Assembly: GCA_964345385.1 (NCBI GenBank)
Contig: CAYFQM010000001.1
Location: 6,853 to 70,852 of the forward strand
Direction of reading: 5' to 3'
Origin: CAG-1000 sp964345385
GTDB taxonomy: Bacteria > Bacillota_I > Bacilli_A > RF39 > UBA660
Length of the DNA: 64,000 nucleotides
Made by a program: the position numbers and the translations under genes. Below are positions 9,226-17,939 of this stretch, piece by piece. Position 1 is the first letter of the stretch. Each line of letters starts with the position of its first letter. The notes below the pieces were generated by a model that was given only the letters and a program-made list of their open reading frames with translations, was not told the DNA's origin and did not search any database.

Positions 9226-9518
9226 TCTCCCACCACCTTAGGAATAACAATTTCTCTTCCTTCTACAGCCTTTGAATTTGAAAAAAGTTCATTAACTTCT
9301 ATCTCTTCACTTGAAAATGTATCATCTCTTAACTTATCAATTTCTATATCAAATGGATATGTAAGAGGAACAACTTCCTTTATATTAGGTATAGTATTAA
9401 CAATATTTATTTTATTATGAATCTCATCAAACTCTAACTCTATTAATTTTATTTCTTCTTCACTTAGTCCAATTAATAAACTATCTGCTAAATTATTTAT
9501 TTCTTTTTTAGTAAGCAT
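9222..9518 (-). CDS. gatC: Asp-tRNA(Asn)/Glu-tRNA(Gln) amidotransferase subunit C
   Basis: Small subunit that wraps around GatA and stabilises the GatA-GatB contact. At 98 residues it has the family pattern: N-terminal helix LTKKEINNLADSLL, acidic helix, a central VPLTYPF loop, and a C-terminal GREIVIPKVV strand. It lies 14 bases after parC and overlaps gatA by four bases, so it is the head of the gatCAB segment in a parE-parC-gatCAB transcript. Confidence 0.93.
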   Translation of the reverse strand: MLTKKEINNLADSLLIGLSEEEIKLIELEFDEIHNKINIVNTIPNIKEVVPLTYPFDIEIDKLRDDTFSSEEIEVNELFSNSKAVEGREIVIPKVVGE

Positions 9519-9532
9519 ATTACCTCCTATTT

Positions 9533-12073
9533 TTATATTTTAAACTCTTCAAAAAAATCACTCATAGTTAAATTAACTACTACTCTTTCTTTAGGCACTT
9601 CATCCTTTACATCTGTTTCTTCTTCTTTAATTTCATCATTAATATCTTCTTTACCAATAATAGTTAATTTAGAAATAACAAATATATCATTAATATTCTT
9701 TTTAGTAATAACATTTCCATTAGATGATTTATCACTTATAACTATATCACTAGATTTAATATATTTAATTTCATCTTCTAATATTCCAAATATTGTTTTA
9801 GAATGTACATTAAATGCTTTAAATAAATTAATAACTTTACTTTTCATTTTTTTAATAATAATGCTTCCTTTTAAAGCACGTGATGTTTTTTTAACTTCAT
9901 CTAACTTAATTCTTTTAGCCATATTATTATCTGTAAATATAGATATGTATTCTAATGAATCTTTTGTTACAAAAGAAGATACTACATAATCATTATTAGA
10001 TAATCTTATATTTTTAACTCCACTTCCTCGAAGTCCTACCATAGCTATCTCTTCACTACTATATCTTAAAGCATAACCTTCTTTAGTAAATACATATACA
10101 TCATTATTTTCACCTTCATTTGATTTACTAATAGAAATTAATTCATCTTTATTTTTTAACTTAAACATAATCATAGGTTTAGAATATCTACTTACTTCAA
10201 AATCTTTAAGTAACATTCTTTTACACATTCCCATTTTAGTAAATGCAGTAATAATTGTATTATCAAAATTATTAACAGCAATAGTTTTTACTATACTTTC
10301 TTCATCAGATATTTGAATTATATTAGATATGTGAGAACCTAGATCTTTATATTTACATTCAGGAATTTCTCTTACTGGAACATATAAATAATTTCCTTGG
10401 TTAGTAAACATTAATACTGTATCATGATTATTCATTTTATAAAAACCTTCTATATAATCATTTTCTTTAACCCCTGGATATTCTGCACTTGACAAATTAT
10501 ATGATTTTAATGAAACCTTCTTTACATATCCAGCTTTACTAATGCATACTACAAAGTCTTCTTTACTTACCATATCTAATTCATTAATTTTAATTTCATC
10601 TACATCTTTTTCTATTACAGTTTTTCTATCATGAGCAAATTCTTTTTTAACGCTTCTAAGTTCATTTTTTATTACATTAAATAATATACCTTCATCACTA
10701 AGAATTGATTTAAAAAAAGCAATTTCTTCTTTTAAGCGTTCATATTCTTCTTTAAATAAATTAACATCTGTATTAGTAAGTTTATATAACTGCATCATAA
10801 CAATAGCTTCAGCTTGAACTTTACTAAAATCGTATTCTTTGACTAAATTATTGATAGCTTCTTCTTTATTTTTAGAACTTCTTATTGTTTTAATAACTTT
10901 ATCAAGAATATCTAATGCTTTTATAAAACCTTCTAATATATGACTTTTCTTTTCATCTACTTCAAGATCAAACTCAGTTCTTTTAACTACAACTTCTTTC
11001 TTATGATTTATAAACGCATCTAATAAATCTAATATACCTAAAGTCTTAGGAGTTCTATTAACAATAGCTACCATATTATAGTTAAATGATGTTTGCATGT
11101 CAGTATTTTTAAGTAAATAGTTTACTATAAGATTTGTTTTAGCTTTTGGTTTTAAATCTATTACAATTCTTATTCCTTCTCTATCAGTTTCATCTCTTAC
11201 TTCTAATATTCCATCTATTTTTTTATCTATTCTAATAGAATCTATTTTTTGTACTAAAGAAGATTTGTTTACATCATATGGAATCTCAGTAATAACAATT
11301 TGCTCTTTAGATTTACTTTTTACTATATCATATTTACATCTTAATACTACTCTTCCACGACCAGTTGTAAAAGCATCTACTATTCCATCATGTCCCATAC
11401 ATATTCCACCAGTAGGAAAATCTGGTCCTTTTACTATTTCTAATATTGTTTCTAATCTACAGTTAGGACTATCAATTCTTTTAATGCATGCATCTATTAT
11501 TTCTCCTAAATTATGTGGAGGAATATTAGTAGCGTAACCTGTACTTATTCCACTAGAACCATTAACGAGGAAATTAGGAGAGTTGAGTGGTAAGACTGCA
11601 GGTTCTAAAAATCTATCATCAAAGTTTGGTGACCAAGCAACTGTATTTTTATCAATATCATTTAATAATTCATTACTTATTTTAGATAGTCTTGCTTCTG
11701 TATAACGATATGCAGCAGCGCCATCACCATCAATAGAACCATTATTACCATGAACATCTATAAGTATATGATTTTGTTTCCACCATTGACTCATACGAAT
11801 CATCGCATCATAAACAGAAGCGTCTCCATGAGGATGCCACTTACCTAAAACAGAACCTACTGTATAAGCACATTTTAAATATGGTTTATTATAAACGTTG
11901 TTATTATGATGCATATCATATAATATTCTTCTTTGAACAGGTTTAAGTCCATCTCTTGCATCTGGTATTGCTCTTTCTTGAATTATCTCTTTAGCATACG
12001 CTCCAAATCTTAAACCCATAATATCTTCAAGAGCATAATCTTGTATTTTTTTTATAATTTCTTTTTCTTTCAT
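9533..12073 (-). CDS. parC: DNA topoisomerase IV subunit A
   Basis: DNA-cleaving subunit of the decatenase that separates daughter chromosomes. The 846 residues hold the winged-helix/tower region with the quinolone-determining stretch KWHPHGDASVYDAM near 78 and the catalytic Tyr in AAAYRYTEARLS near 123, then coiled coil and a reduced six-bladed C-terminal propeller ending in an acidic tail. GyrA is the alternative; the partner two bases upstream looks like ParE and no GyrA box is obvious. There is an RBS with three-base spacing between the two genes. Confidence 0.93.
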   Translation of the reverse strand: MKEKEIIKKIQDYALEDIMGLRFGAYAKEIIQERAIPDARDGLKPVQRRILYDMHHNNNVYNKPYLKCAYTVGSVLGKWHPHGDASVYDAMIRMSQWWKQNHILIDVHGNNGSIDGDGAAAYRYTEARLSKISNELLNDIDKNTVAWSPNFDDRFLEPAVLPLNSPNFLVNGSSGISTGYATNIPPHNLGEIIDACIKRIDSPNCRLETILEIVKGPDFPTGGICMGHDGIVDAFTTGRGRVVLRCKYDIVKSKSKEQIVITEIPYDVNKSSLVQKIDSIRIDKKIDGILEVRDETDREGIRIVIDLKPKAKTNLIVNYLLKNTDMQTSFNYNMVAIVNRTPKTLGILDLLDAFINHKKEVVVKRTEFDLEVDEKKSHILEGFIKALDILDKVIKTIRSSKNKEEAINNLVKEYDFSKVQAEAIVMMQLYKLTNTDVNLFKEEYERLKEEIAFFKSILSDEGILFNVIKNELRSVKKEFAHDRKTVIEKDVDEIKINELDMVSKEDFVVCISKAGYVKKVSLKSYNLSSAEYPGVKENDYIEGFYKMNNHDTVLMFTNQGNYLYVPVREIPECKYKDLGSHISNIIQISDEESIVKTIAVNNFDNTIITAFTKMGMCKRMLLKDFEVSRYSKPMIMFKLKNKDELISISKSNEGENNDVYVFTKEGYALRYSSEEIAMVGLRGSGVKNIRLSNNDYVVSSFVTKDSLEYISIFTDNNMAKRIKLDEVKKTSRALKGSIIIKKMKSKVINLFKAFNVHSKTIFGILEDEIKYIKSSDIVISDKSSNGNVITKKNINDIFVISKLTIIGKEDINDEIKEEETDVKDEVPKERVVVNLTMSDFFEEFKI

Positions 12074-12075
12074 AT

Positions 12076-13971
12076 TTACCCCCTATAGTTATCCTCTAGA
12101 GTAAACTCAACATTTTCATCTATCCATTCTTTACGAGGTTCTACTTTATCTCCCATAAGAACATCCACTCTCTTTTTAGCTAGTGAAGCATCTTTTATAT
12201 TTACTCTAATTAAACTTCTAGTTAGAGGATTCATTGTAGTATCCCATAGTTGATCAGCATTCATCTCTCCTAAACCTTTATATCTTTGAATAGTATATTT
12301 ACCAGTATTTTTTTCTTTTATTTCGTTCATCTCTTCATCACTATATGCATAATATTTATTCTTTCCATAATCTAATTTATATAGTGGAGGCATCGCGATA
12401 TAAAGTTTACCATTTTCTATTAAAGGACGCATATAATTATAAAAAAATGTAAGTAAAAGAATTTGAATATGTGCGCCATCTACATCAGCATCTGTCATTA
12501 TAATTACTTTATCATAATTAGATTCACTCACATCAAATGAAGCACCTACTCCTGCTCCTATAGTATGTATTATAGTATTTAATTCTTCATTTTTATATAC
12601 ATCTTCTTCTTTAGCTTTACTTGTATTTAATACTTTTCCTCTTAAAGGAAGTATTGCTTGAAATTTTCTATCTCTTCCACCTTTAGCTGACCCTCCAGCA
12701 CTATCTCCCTCAACTAAAAATAATTCATTAATTTTAGGATTTCTACTTTGAGCAGGAGCTAATTTACCAGATAAGTTTTTCTCTATTTTACTTCTATTTT
12801 TACCACTTCTTGCTTCTTCTCTAGCTTTTCTAGCAGCTTCTCTAGCAAGTTTACTTTGAATAGCTTTATTAGTTATTTTAGTTACTGCTTCTTTATTTTC
12901 TTCAAAAAAATAAGATAAATTATCATATACAATACTTTCAACAGCAACTCTAGCTTTTGAAGTCCCTAATTTTGTTTTAGTTTGACCTTCAAACTCTAAT
13001 ATATTTTCTGGTATTTTTAAAGAAATAACCGCAGTTAAACCCTCTCTTACATCAGAACCATCTAATGATGTTTTAGATTTTAAAGTGTTTTTAATATAAT
13101 CATTAAATGATTTTGTTAAAGCAGTTTTAAAACCAACTTCATGAGTTCCTCCATCAGTAGTTTTAACATTATTAACAAAAGACATAATATTTTCATTATA
13201 ACCATCAGTATATTGAAGTGCAACGTTTACTTCAATATTATCTTTATTTCCATTAAAATTAATAACTTTATGTATTCCTTTATGATCTGAATTAATATAT
13301 TCAATAAAAGAAACTAAACCATTTTCATATTGAAAAACGCTTCTTTTATCATCTTCTTCATCTATTACTTCCATACATAAACCATCTATTAAAAATGCAC
13401 TTTCTTGCATACGTTCACATATGTTTGTATAACTAAATCTTGCACTTCCAAAAATTTCATCATCAGGCATAAACTCAACAGTTGTACCTGTTTCTTTAGT
13501 TTTACCTATTACTTTAAGTGGAGTATCTACTTTACCTCCGTCTTTAAATTTAATTTCATGTATTTTACCATCTCTTTTAATAATAACCTTCATCCATTTA
13601 GATAAAGCATTAACTACTGAAGAGCCTACTCCATGAAGACCACCTGATACTTTATATCCTTCACTTTCAAATTTTCCTCCAGCATGAAGAACTGTATATA
13701 TAACTTCAGGAGTGCTTTTACCTGATGAATGCATACCAACAGGAACACCTCTTCCTTCATCAGCAACTATAACACTTCCTTCTTTAGTTAAAGTTACAAC
13801 TATTTTATTTCCATATCCATTAATAGATTCATCAATAGCATTATCTACTATTTCCAACACTAAATGATGTAATCCAACTTTATCAGTAGATCCAATGTAC
13901 ATAGCAGGTCTTTTTCTAACCGCATCAAGACCCTGTAATATTTTAATTGTTTTTTCATTATATTCGCTCAT
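12076..13971 (-). CDS. parE: DNA topoisomerase IV subunit B
   Basis: ATPase subunit of topoisomerase IV. The 631 residues show the GHKL ATP site (EIVDNAIDES near 41, DEGRGVPVG near 70, GGLHGVGSSVVNALS near 110), the transducer domain and the Toprim domain (LVEGDSAGGSAKGGRD near 420, TDADVDGAHI near 496), ending with the IQRYKGLGEMN region. The MHSSGKSTPEVIYTVLHAGGKF part favours ParE over GyrB. It is the first gene of the parE-parC-gatCAB run, with GGAGT before the start. Confidence 0.94.
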   Translation of the reverse strand: MSEYNEKTIKILQGLDAVRKRPAMYIGSTDKVGLHHLVLEIVDNAIDESINGYGNKIVVTLTKEGSVIVADEGRGVPVGMHSSGKSTPEVIYTVLHAGGKFESEGYKVSGGLHGVGSSVVNALSKWMKVIIKRDGKIHEIKFKDGGKVDTPLKVIGKTKETGTTVEFMPDDEIFGSARFSYTNICERMQESAFLIDGLCMEVIDEEDDKRSVFQYENGLVSFIEYINSDHKGIHKVINFNGNKDNIEVNVALQYTDGYNENIMSFVNNVKTTDGGTHEVGFKTALTKSFNDYIKNTLKSKTSLDGSDVREGLTAVISLKIPENILEFEGQTKTKLGTSKARVAVESIVYDNLSYFFEENKEAVTKITNKAIQSKLAREAARKAREEARSGKNRSKIEKNLSGKLAPAQSRNPKINELFLVEGDSAGGSAKGGRDRKFQAILPLRGKVLNTSKAKEEDVYKNEELNTIIHTIGAGVGASFDVSESNYDKVIIMTDADVDGAHIQILLLTFFYNYMRPLIENGKLYIAMPPLYKLDYGKNKYYAYSDEEMNEIKEKNTGKYTIQRYKGLGEMNADQLWDTTMNPLTRSLIRVNIKDASLAKKRVDVLMGDKVEPRKEWIDENVEFTLEDNYRG

Positions 13972-13990
13972 ATCTTATTACTCCATAATA

Positions 13991-14019
13991 ATTATACTAA
14001 AAAAAAAGATAAGTGTAAA
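13991..14019 (-). promoter_or_regulatory. Promoter of parE-parC-gatCAB, nested in the upstream terminator
   Basis: Minus strand -35 TTTACA lies in the 3' arm of the upstream terminator hairpin, the 17-base spacer is its T-run, and -10 TATAAT follows. Terminator and promoter share the same bases. Confidence 0.75.
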
Positions 14020-14032
14020 TAAACTTTACACT
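13998..14032 (-). terminator. Terminator of the membrane protein gene 14033-14497
   Basis: Minus strand stem AGTGTAAA / TTTACACT with a five-base loop, followed by TATC and nine T. Confidence 0.85.
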
Positions 14033-14497
14033 CTATAATTCAACTATTGGTATTTTTTCTTCCTTTTCTTCTAATATAAGATTCATTTTAGAAGAAGAAC
14101 TATCTAAAGTCTTAAATGCATCATCTTTATTCATTCTAAATTTATAATCTTTCTTAGATAAAATATAATAAAAAACCACCGGGCATAATATAAGTCCAAT
14201 CATAAAAGGTTTACTTACATTAAAATCTTTACCTAGTTTATATGACATAAGTGTTAATGGATATAAATTTACTACTGGTATAAATAATAATATTGCATAA
14301 AATATAGATATATCAAGAACATCTAACATAGTAAATAAATTTAGTATTGGAAAATACACATTCTTAGTATTATGTTTAGCTTTTTTAAATATAGACTTAC
14401 CTACTATCATTATAAGAAGGGATCTTAAAAATGTTAAAGACAATATAAATAATAGTATATTTAATACAATTAATTTAATAGAAGTTCTTACTATCAT
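14033..14497 (-). CDS. Multi-pass membrane protein, DUF5684-like
   Basis: Function unknown. The 154 residues contain about four membrane helices (residues 7-30, 62-80, 98-112 and a weaker one) with the motif layout of DUF5684-like proteins: a GKSIFKKA segment, then a loop with a Pro-rich PILNLFTMLDVLDI, then YKLGKDFNVSKPFMIGLILCPVVFYYILS. The last 45 residues are charged and likely cytoplasmic. It has its own promoter, RBS AAAGGAGAAG and terminator. The family suggestion rests on motif memory only. Confidence 0.7.
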   Translation of the reverse strand: MIVRTSIKLIVLNILLFILSLTFLRSLLIMIVGKSIFKKAKHNTKNVYFPILNLFTMLDVLDISIFYAILLFIPVVNLYPLTLMSYKLGKDFNVSKPFMIGLILCPVVFYYILSKKDYKFRMNKDDAFKTLDSSSSKMNLILEEKEEKIPIVEL

Positions 14498-14524
14498 AGC
14501 TTCTCCTTTACTATATATATATTA

Positions 14525-14553
14525 ATAATACAATAACCAATTATTTTAATCAA
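14525..14553 (-). promoter_or_regulatory. Promoter of gene 14033-14497
   Basis: Minus strand -35 TTGATT, 17-base spacer, -10 TATTAT, about 28 bases before the start codon. It is divergent from the tRNA promoter. Confidence 0.7.
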
Positions 14554-14586
14554 GAGTGCTTTTTTTCGTAAAATCGTAAAAAAAGG

Positions 14587-14615
14587 TTGCAAAATGCCAA
14601 AAAATATTATAAAAT
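14587..14615 (+). promoter_or_regulatory. Promoter of the tRNA-Ile/tRNA-Glu unit
   Basis: Plus strand -35 TTGCAA, 17-base spacer, -10 TAAAAT, about 21 bases before the first tRNA base. Confidence 0.6.
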
Positions 14616-14636
14616 GATAACGTCATCTGAAGTAAT

Positions 14637-14713
14637 GGGCTTATAGCTCAGTTGGTTAGAGCGCTCGTCTGATAAGCGGGAGGTCGAAAGTTCGAGTCTT
14701 TCTAGGCCCACCA
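14637..14713 (+). tRNA. tRNA-Ile (anticodon GAT)
   Basis: A full cloverleaf can be folded: acceptor GGGCTTA pairs with TAGGCCC (one G-U), D-loop AGTTGGTTAGA, anticodon loop CTGATAA with GAT, T-arm loop TTCGAGT. Discriminator A and the CCA end are encoded. It is one of the few plus-strand genes here. Confidence 0.96.
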
Positions 14714-14718
14714 GATAT

Positions 14719-14794
14719 GGCCCGTTGGTGAAATGGTTAACACACACGCCTTTCACGCGTGCATTTATGGGTTCAAATCCCGTACGGGTCACCA
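14719..14794 (+). tRNA. tRNA-Glu (anticodon TTC)
   Basis: Acceptor GGCCCGT pairs with ACGGGTC (one G-U), anticodon loop CTTTCAC with TTC, T-arm loop TTCAAAT, CCA encoded. It lies five bases after tRNA-Ile and shares its transcript. Glu-tRNA also feeds the GatCAB pathway encoded in this window. Confidence 0.96.
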
Positions 14795-14803
14795 TTAGAA
14801 AAT

Positions 14804-14830
14804 AAAAAGTCCTTTATTAGGACTTTTTTT
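14804..14830 (+). terminator. Bidirectional terminator between the tRNA pair and gene 14839-15300
   Basis: Stem AAAAGTCC / GGACTTTT with loop TTTATTA and a T-run on the plus strand. The minus-strand reading also ends in T-rich sequence, so it can serve both convergent units. Confidence 0.85.
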
Positions 14831-14838
14831 GTTTGTTT

Positions 14839-15300
14839 TTATCTTCCTCTACTTCTATATTCTTCCATATCTTTATCCATAATAGATTCTCTTAATCTAT
14901 CAATAAATTGTTTTTGTCTATAATTTTTTTGAAACTGTTCTTCCATTAACATAATTTTAGATAATAGAGCTTTATATTCACTTTTAATCATATGCTCTTT
15001 ATATTTATTATATATTATACCCTTTAGTCTACTTATTTCATCTAATACTATACCCACATCAGATGAAGAAGTATCTGGATCATTTAATATTTTTAAAATT
15101 AATTTTATTAATTTTTCTATTTCATTATTAATTCTACGCTTAATAAAATTATTAGTAAGCTCTGGATCAGTTATTTTAATATTAGTAGCTTTAATTTTAT
15201 CAGCTTTATATCCACTAGGAGTAACATCTAATCCTTCAATTACAACATTATAATAATTTAGTTTTTGATCAGTTTTTTCTTTTTGAAGAATGTATGTCAT
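14839..15300 (-). CDS. Hypothetical cytoplasmic helical protein
   Basis: Family not recognised. The 153 residues have no membrane segment or signal. A short N-terminal part (residues 1-50) looks beta-rich, and residues 50-145 are strongly helical and charged (INNEIEKLIKLILKIL, then a heptad-like KSEYKALLSKIMLMEEQF), consistent with a coiled coil. The C-terminus is basic (EEYRSRGR). It has RBS AGAGG, a good promoter and shares a terminator with the tRNA unit, so it is a real single-gene unit. No function can be assigned. Confidence 0.65.
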   Translation of the reverse strand: MTYILQKEKTDQKLNYYNVVIEGLDVTPSGYKADKIKATNIKITDPELTNNFIKRRINNEIEKLIKLILKILNDPDTSSSDVGIVLDEISRLKGIIYNKYKEHMIKSEYKALLSKIMLMEEQFQKNYRQKQFIDRLRESIMDKDMEEYRSRGR

Positions 15301-15328
15301 AAATACCTCTTTTCAAATATTAATCATT

Positions 15329-15357
15329 ATTATACATTTAACAGTTATATATTTCAA
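15329..15357 (-). promoter_or_regulatory. Promoter of gene 14839-15300
   Basis: Minus strand -35 TTGAAA and -10 TATAAT with a 17-base spacer, starting nine bases after the trmD stop codon. Confidence 0.8.
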
Positions 15358-15365
15358 GCAATTAA

Positions 15366-16028
15366 TTACTTAAATAAATCATTTCTATATTTTTTTGTAA
15401 TTCTAATTCTTTCTTTGTTTCTATATTCATCTATTTCTTTATGGTTACCACTAAGTAATACTTCTGGTACTTTTTTCCCTTTAAAATTACGTGGTTTTGT
15501 ATATACTGGATAATCTAATAAATTATCATTAAAACTTTCATTAATTAAACTTTCTTTGTTTATTACTCCAGGAAGTAATCTAACAACACTATCTACAATA
15601 GCCATAGATGGTATTTCTCCTCCAGTTAATATAAAGTCTCCTATAGATATAATTTCATCAGCAAAATCATATATTCTTTCATCAAAACCTTCATAATGGC
15701 CACATATTATAATGATATGTTTTTTTTCTTTTAATTCATTTGCTTTATTTTGATTATATACTTTTCCTCTAGGAGAAAGTAATATAATATGTGATTCATT
15801 AGTTTTTATACTCTCTAGAGCATTATAAATAGGTTCACACATTAATATCATTCCAGCACCACCACCAAAAGAAGTGTCATCCACTTGTTTATTTTTATAA
15901 GTTGTATAGTTTCTAATATCAATTATATTAATATTAACTTTCTTCTTTTCAATTGCTTTTTTAATAATACTTTCAGTAAGAAAACCTTCATACATATTAG
16001 GAAATAAAGTTAAAACATCTATTTTCAT
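15366..16028 (-). CDS. trmD: tRNA (guanosine(37)-N1)-methyltransferase TrmD
   Basis: Methylates G37 next to the anticodon using SAM, preventing frameshifting. It is a SPOUT-fold enzyme of 220 residues with the knot motifs LLSPRGKVYNQ near 84, IICGHYEGFDERI near 106 and the signature ISIGDFILTGGE near 127. The shorter C-terminal domain (residues 165-220) contains the NFKGKKVPEVLLSGNH segment. It lies nine bases after rimM, the usual pairing. No rpsP or rplS is adjacent, unlike the classical operon. Confidence 0.97.
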   Translation of the reverse strand: MKIDVLTLFPNMYEGFLTESIIKKAIEKKKVNINIIDIRNYTTYKNKQVDDTSFGGGAGMILMCEPIYNALESIKTNESHIILLSPRGKVYNQNKANELKEKKHIIIICGHYEGFDERIYDFADEIISIGDFILTGGEIPSMAIVDSVVRLLPGVINKESLINESFNDNLLDYPVYTKPRNFKGKKVPEVLLSGNHKEIDEYRNKERIRITKKYRNDLFK

Positions 16029-16037
16029 TTTCCCTCC

Positions 16038-16514
16038 TTATAAAATAAGTAAATCATTATAATATATACATCTATTTTTTTTATCTATTTTAGAAATTAA
16101 TTCTTTTTTATATGGAAGATATTTACCACTTACAACAATTAATTTGGTTTTGCCTTCAAATATATAGCCCTCTATAGTTCCATATAAAACATCTTCCTTA
16201 TATACTTTCATACCAATCAATTCTTCATTTAATAATTCTTCATCATTTAATATTAAGTCTTCTTTATTTATATAAATATATTTTGTCTTAAACCCTATAA
16301 CTTCATTTATTGAGCTTTTCTCTTTAAATTTTATCATATCAAATATTTTATGAATTCTATAACTTTCCACTATTACTTCTTCTTTATCTTCTCCAATATA
16401 TAATTTTTTGTTTTTAACAAAAACTCTATCTTTATATGAAAAATCACTGATAATTTTTACTTCACCTTTTAATGCATGAGTATTTACTATTTTACCAACA
16501 CAAATATAATTCAT
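16038..16514 (-). CDS. rimM: 16S rRNA processing / ribosome maturation factor RimM
   Basis: Binds S19 and helps mature the 30S head. The 158 residues start with the typical VGKIVNTHALKGEVKI and have a PRC-barrel in the second half (ELIGMKVYKEDVLYGTIEGYIFEGK). The family is usually 165-175 residues, so this is slightly short. It abuts the upstream methyltransferase stop codon and precedes trmD. Confidence 0.93.
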   Translation of the reverse strand: MNYICVGKIVNTHALKGEVKIISDFSYKDRVFVKNKKLYIGEDKEEVIVESYRIHKIFDMIKFKEKSSINEVIGFKTKYIYINKEDLILNDEELLNEELIGMKVYKEDVLYGTIEGYIFEGKTKLIVVSGKYLPYKKELISKIDKKNRCIYYNDLLIL

Positions 16515-17255
16515 TTATTTTATCTTCCTATCTTTTAAAAACTCATATAATATAATACCACTAGTTACTGAAACATTTAAACTTTCACACTTTTCATTCA
16601 TATCAATTTTAAATACTTCATCACATAAAGATAATATTTCTTTTCTAACTCCGCTTCCTTCATTTCCAAATACTATAGCAAACTTATCTTCTTTTTTTAT
16701 ATCTTTTAGTTCTTTGTTAGTTTCTAGACTTGTACCATATATTTTAATGTTTTTATCTTTTAGTGTTTTTATAACATCTTCTATTTCATCAATAATAATA
16801 TTTATATTAAAAATCATTCCTTCAGTAGAACGCACTACTTTATCATTATATGGACTAACTGAAAAAGTAGAAAATATAATTGTATCAACTCCAAACGCAG
16901 CACATGTTCTTATAATAGTTCCAGCATTACCTGGATCTTGAATATTATCTAATATAACTATTTTGTTTCCAAAAACTTCATTACTTTCTATTTTAGCTAT
17001 TCCAATAACTTTAGGAGTACTTGGTAAATCACTAATACTTTTCATTACTTTTGGGCTTACTGTTATAGTAGGAAAATCATATTCTATAGGGTTACTTTCT
17101 AATTTATATAGTTTAACTAATCTATTATTTTTAATAGCTTCTTTAACTGCATGGTCTCCTTCTATAACAAACAATGCCTTTGATAAAGAATACTTTTTAT
17201 TACTAAGTTTTCTTATTTCTTTAATATTTTTATTAGAAATACTATCAATATACAT
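16515..17255 (-). CDS. TrmH/SpoU-family RNA 2'-O-methyltransferase
   Basis: SPOUT methyltransferase that likely modifies rRNA or tRNA ribose. The 246 residues have an N-terminal L30e-like substrate domain (residues 1-90) and a C-terminal knot with motif 1 VILDNIQDPGNAGTIIRTCAAFG near 100, motif 2 FAIVFGNEGSGV near 194 and motif 3 SLNVSVTSGIILYEF near 225. It resembles the YsgA/RlmB-like branch; the target base is not inferable. It overlaps the YgjP gene by one base (TAATG). Confidence 0.9.
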   Translation of the reverse strand: MYIDSISNKNIKEIRKLSNKKYSLSKALFVIEGDHAVKEAIKNNRLVKLYKLESNPIEYDFPTITVSPKVMKSISDLPSTPKVIGIAKIESNEVFGNKIVILDNIQDPGNAGTIIRTCAAFGVDTIIFSTFSVSPYNDKVVRSTEGMIFNINIIIDEIEDVIKTLKDKNIKIYGTSLETNKELKDIKKEDKFAIVFGNEGSGVRKEILSLCDEVFKIDMNEKCESLNVSVTSGIILYEFLKDRKIK

Positions 17256-17887
17256 TATTCCTCCTTCAATATTTTTTGAGCTTCTTTATAATCTTTTTTA
17301 TATTTTTTAACAAGAGCCCAAAACTTTTTACTATGATTAAATTCTATTAAATGACAAAGTTCATGAATTATAACATAGTCTATTTCATTAATACTATATC
17401 TTATAAGGTTAGTATTTAATTTAATTTCATCTTTATTATTACAATAACCCCATTTTCTTTTCATTTTACCTATTTTTAATTTAGGATATACTATATCTTC
17501 TTCAAATAAATTATAACATACATTAAGTCTTTCATTAAATGTTTTCTTAGCTTGATTTTTTAGAAAAGTATCTAAATACCCTATATTATTAACAAATACT
17601 ATATCATTATGAAACTGTATCTTAGAAACTGTATTTGATATGATTACTTGATACTCTTTTCCTAAATAATAAAATGATTTTTCTTTTTCTTTTTTCTTTT
17701 GTATTTTTTTATAACTTTTTTCTATATAGTCACTATTTTTATATATAAAGCTCTTAATAAAAGAATCGCTAACAAAACGATTACATGAAATATATATGCC
17801 ATTTTCTTTTACTCTTAAATATATATTTTTAATTGGTTTTTTTTCTATAAAAACCAAATATTTTTTATCATTAATAATTACTTCCAT
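17255..17887 (-). CDS. YgjP/DUF45-family zinc metallopeptidase
   Basis: Predicted cytoplasmic M48-like metalloprotease. The 210 residues carry the zinc motif HELCH at 175-179 with a third ligand H185, and the KRKWGYC motif near 143 typical of YgjP/WLM-related proteins. Substrates are unknown for the family. No ribosome binding site precedes the ATG; only six bases separate it from an extended -10 TATAAT, so the transcript may be leaderless. It heads the unit with the SpoU methyltransferase, rimM and trmD. Confidence 0.88.
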   Translation of the reverse strand: MEVIINDKKYLVFIEKKPIKNIYLRVKENGIYISCNRFVSDSFIKSFIYKNSDYIEKSYKKIQKKKEKEKSFYYLGKEYQVIISNTVSKIQFHNDIVFVNNIGYLDTFLKNQAKKTFNERLNVCYNLFEEDIVYPKLKIGKMKRKWGYCNNKDEIKLNTNLIRYSINEIDYVIIHELCHLIEFNHSKKFWALVKKYKKDYKEAQKILKEE

Positions 17888-17893
17888 ATAATT

Positions 17894-17902
17894 ATTATAG
17901 CA
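17894..17902 (-). promoter_or_regulatory. Extended -10 promoter of the YgjP-rimM-trmD unit
   Basis: Minus strand TGCTATAAT ends six bases before the ATG at 17887, which places the transcription start at or next to the start codon. Confidence 0.6.
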
Positions 17903-17915
17903 AGTATATATTCAA

Positions 17916-17939
17916 ATAAAAAGACTTATTTAAAAGTCT
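17916..17939 (-). terminator. Terminator of ftsA-ftsZ
   Basis: Minus strand stem AGACTT / AAGTCT with a six-base loop and a T-rich tail, overlapping the ftsZ stop codon. Confidence 0.75.

Noticed and set aside
14607..14795. Minus-strand ORF of 62 codons across the tRNA genes
   Set aside because: It is the complement of tRNA-Ile and tRNA-Glu; the cloverleafs and shared promoter/terminator explain the sequence.
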